From Pleurostoma richardsiae (taxonomy: Eukaryota; Ascomycota; Sordariomycetes; Calosphaeriales; Pleurostomataceae): 64,000 nt of DNA. The position numbers and the translations under genes are program-made. The notes below the pieces were generated by a model, which did no database searches, was not told where the DNA came from, and saw only the letters and a list, made by a program, of their open reading frames with translations. Where the stretch lies: positions 372,001-436,000 of the forward strand of contig JANBVO010000010.1 of NCBI GenBank assembly GCA_030052745.1, in the 5' to 3' direction. Positions 1 through 9,772 of the stretch are shown here, piece by piece; the stretch's first letter is position 1, and each line of letters opens with the position of its first letter.

Positions 1-293
1 CACCTTGACCCTCATAAGGCCGTTCGTCAATGTGCTCGTTACTGCAGATGCAACCCGAACAAGACCAGATAACACGCTCAAGATGGCTTGGGAGAAGGGA
101 TCGAGGTAACTCGCCCAGCTTGTTCAACGTTATAGACGGTATGAGTCGACCTAAGACTTGGTGGCTCGTCTAGAAAACAATAACGCTTATTCTTGCTCTC
201 CATCTTCAAGATCTATATTCAGAGCAGAGCCAGCCCGACTTTCCTCCCTCTGGCCACTCAACCCCTCACAGCCTCAGCAGCTTGCCCCCCTCC

Positions 294-1970
294 CTATTCC
301 TCCATCTCCAAGTCCGGGTCCACCTCCGTGCCCAAGTCCCTATCCTCCAGGAACTTCCTCCCCCTCAGCTCAGGCGGCAGGTACTCCTGCCTGACCCGCC
401 CGTCCCGGTAGTTGGGGTTGTACTTGTACTCGGCGCCGTAGCCCATCTCCCGCATCAGCCGCGTCGGCGCGTTGCGCAGGTGCACCGGCACCGGCAGCCC
501 CGCGACCCCCGGCTCCCGCAGCGCCGCGAACGCCCCGTTGAGCGCGCGGTACGCCCGCGTGCTCTTGGGCGCCAGGCTGAGCGCCACGGCGCAGTGCGCC
601 AGCGGGATGCGCGCCTCCGGCATGCCGATCTGCGCCGCCGCCGTGTAGGCCGCCGTCGCGAGGGGCAGCAGCGAGTTGTCGGCCAGGCCGACGTCCTCGG
701 AGGCGATGACCACCATGCGCCGCGCCACGAAGAGCGGGTCCTCGCCCGACTGGAGCATGCGCGCCAGGTAGTAGAGCGCCGCATCCGGGTCGGAGCCGCG
801 GACCGACTTGTGGAAGGCGGAGATGGTGTCGTAGTGCTGGTCGCCGGCGCGGTCGTAGACGAGCGTCTTGGTCAGGGCCGCCTTGATGTCCTGCTTGGTA
901 AGGGGCGGAGCGGAGGGATCGGAAGGGGCCTTGCTGGTTATGGAGAAGGCCAGCTCGAGGAGGTTGAGAGCCGTGCGAGCGTCACCATCGGCGAAGGCGG
1001 AGAGGTAGGTGAGCAGCTCCTCGTCGATGAGAGGCGATGCGGGCTGCGTCCGCGTGGGATCCTGTTCCTCCTCCTTCAGCGCCCGGAGTAGGATGCGTTG
1101 GATATCCTCTGTTGTGAGTTTTTGCAACGTGAATGTCCGGCACCGTGAGAGTAGTGCGGATTGGACTTTAAAGGAAGGGTTCTCGGTGGTGGCGCCAATG
1201 AGTGTGATGGTGCCGGCCTCGACAGGCTTGAGGAAGACGTCCTGTTGCGACTTGGAGAAGCGGTGAATCTCGTCGCAGAAGATGATGGTCTTGCGCCCCG
1301 TCAGGGACAGCTCGTTGGCGGCGTCCTGGAACAGCTTCTTGCACTCGGCAACTCCGCTGCTTGTGGCGTTGAGCTCGATGAACCGGCTGCCCACCATGTT
1401 GGCGATGCACCGCGCGATCGTCGTCTTGCCAGTCCCGGACCCTCCCCAAAGTATCATCGACGGCACCCTGTCCGACTCGATCAGGGCGCGTAGGACACCG
1501 TTGGGCCCAACAAGGTCCTGCCCGAATACGTCGTCAAGGTTGTGCGGCCGCATGCGCTCGGCGAGCGGTGCCGCTCTGTTCGTCTTCGTCCTCTTCACGA
1601 GCGGACCTGCTGCAGCCGGTACCACAGGCGTCTCTGGATTCGTTCCCATCCCATTGTTCTCGGGAGGCGAGCTGTGGCCGGGACCTTCGTCGAATGACCG
1701 CTTCACCCCTCCGTTGACCTTGCCGGAGCCGTTGTGCAGAGGAGTTAGGACCTTGGTTGGGACAGCTTGCCGCTTAGCTGCGGGTGTCTGGAAGAAAGTT
1801 GATGCGGATCTCTTTTGCGAGGACGCGGTGAGACTCTGGGACGGTGGCGAAGAGGGATTCCGGCCGTTGGCATCGCCGTTCTCGACGAGGAACGACTCGC
1901 AGCCCGAGTCGATGTGGTCGTTGATGGCGGAGGACTTGACCTGCCGGTTGCAGATCGGGCACACGACCAT
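294..1970 (-). CDS. MGS1: Mgs1/WRNIP1-type AAA ATPase with N-terminal UBZ zinc finger
   Basis: Single-exon protein of 558 aa. Seen: a C2H2-like UBZ finger at residues 4-24 (CPIC, then H19 and C24), a basic low-complexity linker, an AAA core with Walker A GGSGTGKTT at about 176-184, Walker B IIFCDEIHRF and sensor 1 ATTENPS. A C-terminal MgsA-type domain follows, with SEDVGLADN and NAPTRLMREMGYG. Known for the family: yeast Mgs1 and human WRNIP1 bind ubiquitinated PCNA through UBZ and act at stalled replication forks in the nucleus. A short STFF element near residue 60 looks like a degenerate PIP box (inference). Start: the ATG immediately precedes the finger. Length matches the family. It is followed upstream by ISA1 on the same strand, about 780 bp away. 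Identification is firm. Confidence 0.96.
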   Translation of the reverse strand: MVVCPICNRQVKSSAINDHIDSGCESFLVENGDANGRNPSSPPSQSLTASSQKRSASTFFQTPAAKRQAVPTKVLTPLHNGSGKVNGGVKRSFDEGPGHSSPPENNGMGTNPETPVVPAAAGPLVKRTKTNRAAPLAERMRPHNLDDVFGQDLVGPNGVLRALIESDRVPSMILWGGSGTGKTTIARCIANMVGSRFIELNATSSGVAECKKLFQDAANELSLTGRKTIIFCDEIHRFSKSQQDVFLKPVEAGTITLIGATTENPSFKVQSALLSRCRTFTLQKLTTEDIQRILLRALKEEEQDPTRTQPASPLIDEELLTYLSAFADGDARTALNLLELAFSITSKAPSDPSAPPLTKQDIKAALTKTLVYDRAGDQHYDTISAFHKSVRGSDPDAALYYLARMLQSGEDPLFVARRMVVIASEDVGLADNSLLPLATAAYTAAAQIGMPEARIPLAHCAVALSLAPKSTRAYRALNGAFAALREPGVAGLPVPVHLRNAPTRLMREMGYGAEYKYNPNYRDGRVRQEYLPPELRGRKFLEDRDLGTEVDPDLEMEE

Positions 1971-2751
1971 CGCGCCGACGCGGCTCCTCGCCCGTTATCC
2001 AAGCACCCGTATATACTCTGCTTCTGCGGAGGAGACCGTATATGTAAGAATGTCGGGTATAATGGGAGCGTCGTAAGCGGGTAATTGCGAGTAAGGTGCT
2101 GCTTTCCCTTCGGGGTCTGCGAAAACAGACGCGTTGGGGTTTAATGGACTCGTAGGGTGACGCGACCTGGGGTTTGCCACAGCACGCTAAAGCTGACGTT
2201 GCAGTGCCGCCACAGCGGGAGCGGGAGTGGGACACCGTGCACTGCGGAGAAGACCCCTTTGTCTCGGTACAGGCCGTTTCAGTCCGGTTCTTGTCAGTGT
2301 CACTGATGGAATGGGTGTTCAACTTGGCGAATATTGCCGCCTCCTCTTGGGGTCACCCATTCGAGAATTCAGCCATCAGACAAGCGTAGCCATATGGCAC
2401 AAAGTGTTGCTATTGATATCTTCCGTCCACTCCTGGACGGGCAAGGTCTCTCTAGGCTCATGAGGCTCGACTGTCTGTCTCGTCTAGAGTCGAGTTTCCC
2501 CGAGACCGCCATGTATTTATTATACACAATCTCGACGGTGGCCCTTTCGGTCACTTGATAATGATTGAACCACGAACCTCCATGTTAACGCCAGCCCGAT
2601 GCTCATGATGCCATGCCGAGTGATCCATTCCCTCCCGAATCAATGCACTTAAGCAGCCGTAGCCGTGATGTCTACCACTGCAAGTGACAAACATGCGGTA
2701 AACAGAACCTCACTAAGTTCTTGTCGTAATGCAAGTCTATGGTGTCGTCTC
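1971..2751. other. intergenic, MGS1 promoter and ISA1 3' flank
   Basis: This stretch separates the MGS1 start from the ISA1 stop, both on the minus strand. It has short overlapping open frames but none with codon regularity or a recognisable domain. It should hold the MGS1 promoter and the ISA1 polyadenylation region; no clear TATA element stands out. Confidence 0.6.
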
Positions 2752-3652
2752 TCAGACCATGAACGACTCGCCACATCCACACTCCTCCTCTGCACACACG
2801 GACAGTCAGCATTACAGTTCCCAACCAACCACGACAGACAAGTGGCAGGAAAGACTTACTGATATTCGGATTTCGGAACACAAACCGCTGGTTCAGCTTG
2901 TCCTCGACCCAGTCCATCTCGCTGCCGATGATGCTGAACAGCGCCTTGCTGTCGATCAGCACCCTGACCCCGTCCTGCTCCACCGTCTCGTCGAACGCGC
3001 CCGGCTTGTCCACGTACTCGAGGTGGTACGCCAGTCCGCTGCACCCCCGGTTGCGCACCCCGACCTTGATCAGCTTCGGCTCCGGGCCCTCCAGCAGCGA
3101 CCGCAGGTGGTCCACTGCCGAGGGCGTGAGCTTCATCGCGGCCTTGCGGGGCGTCCGCAGCTTGGACCGCGGCCGGGGTGACGGCGCTGCCGCCGGGGTC
3201 GTCTTCGGCGTGGTTGCCGAGGTCGAGACGGTCGTCGGTGCGGCGGTCGACGGTGATGACTTGTGGGTTGACGGTGACGAAGATGTCGCGGTGGCAGCCT
3301 GCTGAGCCGCAGACGACGGCGAGTGGTCCGCGAACGCGGCCTTCGACTTCTGTGCTTCCTTCTCCGGGACGGCGGCCGGCTGCGGGCTCACCTCGAACTT
3401 GCGCGCATTTTTCGGCGGCCGTGTCTCGTGGACCCGGGGAAGCGGTGCGTCGATCGGGTGGGTTATCGAGGTCTCTGGAGCGCGGGAGTTGCGCGGCGGG
3501 GTGGCCGGCTGGGGATTGAGCGGATAGGACTGGAAGGCGGTGGGCACTGCGAGGGCGCCGGCGGAGGAGAATTGGCGCAGGAGGCTGCGCCGGCAGGCGA
3601 GGCAGATGGAGGTGGAGGTGGCCCTCCGTGCGATGAGCGTAGGTGCATTCAT
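2752..3652 (-). CDS. ISA1: mitochondrial iron-sulfur cluster assembly protein Isa1 (A-type, HesB/IscA), two exons
   Basis: Exon 1 is 3652-2860, then a 70-nt GTAAGT...CAG intron (2859-2790), and a 12-codon exon 2 (2789-2752), giving 276 aa. The second exon supplies the C-terminal CGCGESFMV. Together with the cysteine in RGCSGLAY this completes the three-cysteine signature of A-type carriers; unspliced, the protein would lose two ligands. The N-terminus MNAPTLIARRATSTS is arginine/serine-rich without acids, as in a mitochondrial presequence. A Ser/Thr/Pro/Ala-rich spacer of more than 100 residues separates it from the domain. Known role: maturation of mitochondrial 4Fe-4S proteins with Isa2. 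A frame upstream opens only with GTG, so the ATG at 3652 is chosen. A CCAAT pair lies about 200 bp upstream. Confidence 0.93.
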
Positions 3653-3849
3653 TGTATGTGTGTATCTGTTTGTCGGCACGAATAAAGGGAAGTCGGCGGC
3701 GCAGGAAATGAAGCCGACGGTGGTTGTTGATGGTGGTGGGTGCGGCGGACTGGGGGGAGAAATTCGGAGGGTTGGCCGTTGCTGATTTCAAAGGCAAAGC
3801 TCGGCTCGGAACGATGATGATGTAACCCGGCATTCCGCGTCCGGCCGAG

Positions 3850-3871
3850 CCAATCAGATCCGCGCTATTGG
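3850..3871. promoter_or_regulatory. inverted CCAAT pair upstream of ISA1
   Basis: CCAAT at 3850-3854 and ATTGG at 3867-3871 face each other 12 bp apart, about 200 bp upstream of the ISA1 start codon. The fungal CCAAT-binding complex (HapB/C/E) recognises such boxes and, with HapX, adjusts iron-using genes to iron supply (established in Aspergillus). Its relevance to this gene is inference from position. The same interval is also downstream of the next gene, so only ISA1 can use it as a promoter. Confidence 0.45.
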
Positions 3872-4309
3872 TCACGTCTGGCCTGACTCCGGCACTTCAG
3901 GGACGTTAATACGCAGTATGGCGTGTCTAGGGATGGATCTATCGACGGATTAACCACATACGTGTGCAGTTTATTCTGTAGATTCTCATTTGACGATGGA
4001 TATTCCAGGAACCTTGATGTCTCTTTACATGCAATTCTGTCTTGGTCTTTTGACCTCTCGCCTTTCGACTCTAGAGCTTCATTTGCTAATGCCATCCACG
4101 TGATCTCTCGGACTTCACAAAGAAGAGCAATGAATGGAAACCTTTTGTCATTCCATGCTGGTTGGTATCAGTCTCGCCAGTCTAGTACTACTAAAACATC
4201 GTCTCTCCAGAATCCCTACAGTCTAAGGTCATAAGCCCCTTGATGAACAACCTCTTAGGGGCACATAGCAGATAGAAGCAGCCATACAGCAACAACGAGC
4301 AGCATCACA
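3872..4309. other. intergenic, distal ISA1 promoter and ARMH3 3' flank
   Basis: No coding signal on either strand. Both flanking genes are on the minus strand, so this is the far part of the ISA1 upstream region and the 3' UTR of the next gene. Confidence 0.6.
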
Positions 4310-6702
4310 TCACTTCGACGCAGCACCTCCCTCCCCCACGAGCACCCTCACGTCCCCCACGGCAACCCGCGCCACCTTCTTCAGCAGCGTCCGCTCGTCC
4401 GCCTCCCTGTACCTCTCCCACGAGTCCAGCCCTTCCTTGGCCTGGATGCTCAGCGTCTCGTACCCCTGCCGGATCACCTCCGCCACCTGCAGGCTCGTCA
4501 GCACCCCGGCCGCCGCCCTGCCCCCCTTGCCCGCCCCGGCACCGCCCGCCAGCATCTCCTTGTAGTGCGCGCTCACGCTGACCAGCGTCTCGATGCTGTT
4601 GCTCGCCCGGTCCGTCAGGTTGTACGTGTCGCGGAACTTGACCAGCAGCTCCCCCGCCTCCACCACCTTGTAGAACAGGTCGTCGTACGCCGCCGGCGTC
4701 GGCAGGAACGCCTCCCCCGCCGAGAGCCCCAGCGCGATCAGGTTGACCACGTGGTCCAGCAGCGTGTCGATGTGCGTGAGGCCCCGCAGGTCCGCCGCGT
4801 ACGTCGTCAGGAAGCGCACCAGCGAGAGCAGCGACCGGAAGAGCTCCGCCCAATGGTACTGCAGCCGCGTGCGCGACCGCGACATGTACGAGATGACCCG
4901 CAGCAGGATCCCCACGCAGAGCGTGTACAGCCGGACATCGAGCCGCCGCCGCAGGTTGTGGTTGATGCCGTCTACCATGGCGTCCAGCACCGCCGTGGCT
5001 AGCACCCGCTCGCCTCGGACGAGGGGCAGGTGCGGCTGTCGCTGGCGGCAGAGGCGCACGGTGGCCTTGCTTTCATCGCTGCACATCCGCTTGCAGAGGA
5101 CGGGGTCCTCGATCAGGAGGCGGAACACCATGAGGTTGAGGTGCGAGTACAGCGTTGTCCGCTGGGAGAGGTAGGCGTGCTGGAGGAGGTAGGAGGTAAG
5201 TGAGATGAAGCTGGCGAAGGTCTGCTCCTCGCCTTTCTCGGGCGGCAGGGTGACGAAGTTGAAGCAGAAGAGCTTGTTTGCGTGGGTGAAGTCGTAGGTA
5301 GCTAGCAGGACTGAGGCATGCACTCCCGGCCTGCACAAGGCTGTTAGTATAAACCTCTCTGAAGTAGTGCAAGCAAGGTGGGAAGACTCACAGCTCAGCG
5401 AACATCTTCTTGGCTGTCTCGGGATCATAGACCACCGCCTTCTGTGCTGGCCGGCCGCCGGGCGCGATGGCGCCGAGGCCGATCATGTTCAATGTGCTGC
5501 TCAGGCTCCAGCCTTCGGGCAGATCTTCCTGTATCGCGACGTACTGTCCCCGCAGCCGCTGGCAGTCCTGGCCTACGCTCCTTACGATCTTTCGGATCGT
5601 GGCCTCGTTGACGAAGTCATTCAGCCGCAGCTGGTAGGGGTTCTGGAATTCGAATTTGTTGTAGTTCGCCAGGAGGCCAAGCAGGATGAAGGGCTCGGAT
5701 ATGTGTGGAGGGGAGTCGGTGTCTTGTATGAACTTGCAGCGCATTAGCTTAGCACTGCTAGAAACCACTTGTCGACGAAGAACATCTGGAGTCGTACTTT
5801 CATGACGGCGGGGAAGAGGTCCCTTTGTATGAAGTAGGTGAGCAGGCTCGTCTGATACGCCCCTGATGTCACCGCCAGGGCCACCTCGACGGCCTTACGC
5901 CGTACCTCTACTGTTTGCGCGTATAGTCAGTCCTACCCATCTGCGCCAAGTAGCTCCCAGAGCTGCGATTATGAACGTACGGTCCCTCCCATTGCGTAAT
6001 ATCGCGTCTAGCGCCCCGACGAAGTCGGTGAAGACAGTATCGACGTGATCAAGGCCGGCGAGAACTGTTATGACATCGGAGCTCGGGTTGGTGTACTTCT
6101 TCGCGAGCACGGCGGATAGGAAGGTGCTGAGCGTCTAGTTCCCCGCGGGAGCTTGTTAGCCAGAAGTAACACCCCTAGGGCGGACGAGCAAATGGCTTCC
6201 CCGCGGAGTATACGTACATCCAGCGCGTGCAGGTCCGCGGCGCCCTGCGAGTCCCTGAGCGCGGCCACAGAGCGGGCGAAGAGCTGTCGCGTCTGCGGCT
6301 CGAGGTGCAGCAGGTCGCCGGGCGGCAGCGCGTCTAGTATGCGCCGCAGCGACGCGCGGTCGGGCTTGAGGAGGAAGAACTCCCTCCAGAAGCCCTCGGT
6401 CTTGTCGGCCTCATCTTCGTCCTGTTGCAGCCGCAGCAGTCGTCAGCTATGTATTCGGTCGAGAGCCGTCTTCGAGCTGCCGCGGGTTCACGGTGTACGC
6501 GGGCAGAGGCATACCTTGGGCCACGGGCCACGTCAGCTAAGAGACACGCGGGAAAAGACAGAAGGAAGGGGAAAGATGCTCTCCTGGGGCAATTGGGGTC
6601 TGGGGGAAAGGCTCGAACCTTGAAGAGCTCCTCGTACAGGTGGACAATCTTCTGCTGGAACGCCTCGGGTCGAGGCTGCTGGGTGAGGGGAGACTGCTCC
6701 AT
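4310..6702 (-). CDS. ARMH3-like armadillo-like helical protein (DUF1741), six exons
   Basis: Spliced model: 6702-6619, 6421-6218, 6134-5981, 5910-5798, about 5732-5392, 5330-4310, giving about 638 aa; human ARMH3 is close to 690. Conserved stretches visible in order are EGFWREFFLLKP, TSLLTYFIQRDLFP, ILLGLLANYNKFEF, TLYSHLNLMVFRLL, YHWAELFRSLLSLVRFL and FLPTPAAYDDLFY, the usual ARMH3 landmarks. The human protein is a Golgi-associated factor linked to GBF1/Arf1 and PI4KB; the fungal copies are annotated only as DUF1741 or UPF0588 membrane proteins. Four introns have good donors and in-phase acceptors. The acceptor before exon 5 is uncertain: the only in-frame choices end in AAG (5733 or slightly upstream). 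The last exon, 340 codons, is the most conserved part. Confidence 0.88.
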
Positions 6703-7861
6703 AGGTCGGTCGGGGAATTAATTTGGATCAAAGACCTACGAAAGCGCGGCGCCGCTCACGGGGGTAAATTCTCAGAGTTGGAGAAAAGAAGGTTAGAGAG
6801 TGACTGCCACCCCTACTCCATTACAAGGGGTACGTGCTGTACTGCACTAACGATCACCTCTTGCGGCTCCCTGTGTGTCTGGGCCGTAGGGCTGAAGAAC
6901 AATGCTACCAGGACCTAAAAAAAGCTGCCGAGGTTTCAAATGCCACTGTATGATGTATTCTCAGGGTCCAAACCGCAAAGGAATCAGGGACCATCAACGG
7001 TCTTGACCACTACAAAACCCCCACACGCCTCCTTTGTCTACTAACAACCCAAGCCCTGGCGGGTTTGATGACGATAAGACAAACAGCGAGACACGCAGCA
7101 GCAATCATGACTAGACATATCTTGCCATGATTCTCCGTGGAATTCTCTCCTATAGAAAGGCTCTTAATGACATAGTCCCATCAGTGATACCTCCAAAAAT
7201 GACAAGTGACAGCTTCCAACTTCATCATGAGGCTACCAAAAACATCATTATCCTCTACACCTAGAGGTGGAAGTGAATGTATCTGTCATGCGAGGCAAAA
7301 AGCGGCTGAAAGGTTGTTCATAAACACATGCTCTCTGTCTAGCTTGAAGCTGCTTCTGCCGCTCCATCTCCTCTGAGACCTCAGAGTTCCGTTCCTATCT
7401 CTGCAGCAAACGGGGGTATAACCACCACTAAACCCTCACCTTCCCACTGATGCTTTACTTCCCCCGTCTTGTCTTGGCCATACCACCTCCTCCGTCTCTC
7501 TGATGTGAATCATCCCTCGTGTAATGGATCTCCTTCGTATCGTATCACTTCTCTCGTCTCCAATGAGACAGATATCTTCTCCTCCACTGTAGTGGTTTCC
7601 AGTCCAGTGATCAGCCAGACAAAGTTCGTCGCTGCTGGAAAGAGAGCGAATATCGAAACAGAAAAACACTTTTTGTCTAATGCAGACCAGTCCCCTTTCA
7701 ACCACCATGGGCCCCCTCCAGCCCGGTTTGTAATGACCAGTGTCGCGATGCGGTTGACGCTTGCAGAAGCAAAATAAGTAGAGAAAGACATGCTTGATGA
7801 GGGGAAAAGAGCAGACCGGAATCAAAGCAAAAGCATGTAAGAACCCCTTGAGGGCGCCAGC
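6703..7861. other. intergenic, ARMH3 promoter and 3' flank of next gene
   Basis: About 1.16 kb without a gene. It contains C/T-rich runs around 7380-7560 and short unsupported frames on both strands. It should include the ARMH3 promoter near 6703-7100 and the 3' UTR of the 7862 gene. Confidence 0.6.
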
Positions 7862-9772
7862 TCAGATGCCCCAGCTGCCCCTTCGTTCCGACACACCCCA
7901 CGCCAACGGGCTGATGCTGTCCAGGTCCGGGTGCTGCCTCGCCCACTCGAAGATGTACCGCTTGAGCGCCTTCCAACGGGGGCACCGCTCCTCGTCCGGC
8001 GTGTCGGCGTCCATCTCCAGCTTGAGATGGCCCTTGGCCCGCGACCCGATCTGGTCCATAACCTCGTCGTCGTCGCGCTCCAACTCGCCCACTCCGATGC
8101 GGCTGATCTTGGCCAGCTCCTCATCGTACGCCCGCGCCATCGCAGGATACCCCAGACTTAGGTAGTTGTACACCTGCGTGACGAATGCGTCGTCGAACTC
8201 GGCCGCGATCCGCTCCTCCAGGTCCGCCGACGCCTTCTCCTTGCGCAGCCGCTCGTCGAGGCCCATCAGCATGTGCAGGCCCTTGGGCTCGCCCGCCCGT
8301 GAGCGATGCTCCGAGGTGGATGGGGCCACGGCGGACTGAGCGCCGGTGGGGGTGGGTTCTTCGTACAGGGTGTAGGGTGCCAGATACGAGTTGGCGCCGG
8401 GGAAGGGCTCGCTGTGCTCGTGAGGTGTGGCGGGCGGCATGGGTGTGGTAATCATAGCGGGTCGCTCGGCAGGCACGAGGGCCTCCTGCGAGTTGGTCGT
8501 GTAGCAGTAGCCGCGCCACAAACCGAACTGGCCGGTCGTATCCCGGTTCGCCTCCACAGTGGCCCCGATCTCCTTGTCCCACTTCTGGTCTGGCTCCAGC
8601 TTGGTCTGCTTCGGTGACGGACACATCCGGAAGACGATCTCCTTGCCGAGCATGGGCGGGCTGGCCCGGTTCCGCAAGCGCCAGAGGTCCCGGTCCATCT
8701 TCTCTTCCTGGTTGCCGTAGCCGCCGCCGTAGCCGCCCAAGGGCCGGCTGCGGAACCCGGTATCGGCTGGGATCTGCGAGGCGGATACGAAGGGCATGGG
8801 TGGCGCCGGGCCATCAAAAGCCATATCCGCGGCTCGTCCGGGAGGGGCTGACGGGATGTAGGGCATGAAGGACTCGCCAATCACCCTCGCCGGAGGTGAT
8901 TCAGACCGCGTCTGTGCAAGAGGCGGGAAGTACGACGAAGACTCAATATCTCGGCGGTCCGATGAGACTGGCTCGGAGGGGATGTACGGCATGGGGTGCT
9001 CGCCGATTGGGCTCAACGGGCCACCGAGCGACGGCCGCGCCCTGGTAAGTGACATGGCGTCGTCCGGCAGGCTCAGCATAGACCCGGATCCGTAGTCCGA
9101 GTCTATCATGGTGTCGCCACGGGCCTTCGCAAGGGCCTCGGAGAACTCCTGCATCTCCTTGACGGCCCAGCCCACCTCCGACGAGTTCCGCCGTGAAGGC
9201 TTCTTGTCGCCGGGCCCCCGAATCATAGTCCGGCCTCGGGAGATGTCACTATCATCGTCCGAGCCCTCCCGCACAACGAAGTGCTCGGCGCCGCCCGCCC
9301 GCGCTCCCGCATTGGGGAACGCGGACAGGGCGATCTCCTCCAGCTTCTTCTCGGCGTCCCGCCGGTTCAGGTCGAATACATGGTCGGATATCTCGTCGTC
9401 GCAGGACTCGCGCCTGGCGTGGCCGGGGTGGCGGTTGTGCTTCTTCCGCGACTTTACCGAGTAAATGTGGTTGGTATGGGGGGTGATGTCCGTCTTGTCG
9501 ACGGGTTTGGTGGCGGGGCCGACATCGCCGGCACGCCGGGACCGCCGCGTGGACTCGACGAGCTGTGGTGCAAACCGTCTCTTCTCCTTGTTTGGCGTCT
9601 GCGTCTCCCTCGACGCTACTCGGGGCGAGGGTGGCGGTGAGGGCGAGGGGGTTTCCCGAGGTGAAGGGTCGGGAGTGGGCTCTGAAGTAGGAATAGTTTT
9701 TCGGTATCGCTCGTAGGTTGTCTCGAAGGGTATGGGAGCAAACCGCCTACGCGGCTGCGTTGGTTGTGCCAT
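7862..9772 (-). CDS. conserved filamentous-fungal protein of unknown function, 636 aa
   Basis: I do not recognise a named domain. The protein opens with a basic, aromatic motif RRRFAPIPFETTYERYR, followed by a long disordered Pro/Ser/Thr/Arg-rich half. A C-terminal quarter has a regular helical appearance with many acidic residues (for example DDAFVTQVYNYLSLGYPAMA and CPRWKALKRYIFEWARQHP), and the chain ends in RRGSWGI. This build, disordered N-terminus plus compact C-terminus, and the strong third-position GC bias argue for a real gene. The frame is open upstream to a GTG at 9871, but the first ATG with typical context is at 9772, right before the conserved motif. No signal peptide or membrane segment is seen. 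Confidence 0.8.
   Translation of the reverse strand: MAQPTQPRRRFAPIPFETTYERYRKTIPTSEPTPDPSPRETPSPSPPPSPRVASRETQTPNKEKRRFAPQLVESTRRSRRAGDVGPATKPVDKTDITPHTNHIYSVKSRKKHNRHPGHARRESCDDEISDHVFDLNRRDAEKKLEEIALSAFPNAGARAGGAEHFVVREGSDDDSDISRGRTMIRGPGDKKPSRRNSSEVGWAVKEMQEFSEALAKARGDTMIDSDYGSGSMLSLPDDAMSLTRARPSLGGPLSPIGEHPMPYIPSEPVSSDRRDIESSSYFPPLAQTRSESPPARVIGESFMPYIPSAPPGRAADMAFDGPAPPMPFVSASQIPADTGFRSRPLGGYGGGYGNQEEKMDRDLWRLRNRASPPMLGKEIVFRMCPSPKQTKLEPDQKWDKEIGATVEANRDTTGQFGLWRGYCYTTNSQEALVPAERPAMITTPMPPATPHEHSEPFPGANSYLAPYTLYEEPTPTGAQSAVAPSTSEHRSRAGEPKGLHMLMGLDERLRKEKASADLEERIAAEFDDAFVTQVYNYLSLGYPAMARAYDEELAKISRIGVGELERDDDEVMDQIGSRAKGHLKLEMDADTPDEERCPRWKALKRYIFEWARQHPDLDSISPLAWGVSERRGSWGI

Noticed and set aside
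282-1091. 269-codon plus-strand frame over MGS1
   Set aside because: Exact antisense shadow of the AAA domain; Arg/Gly/Val-rich with no domain.
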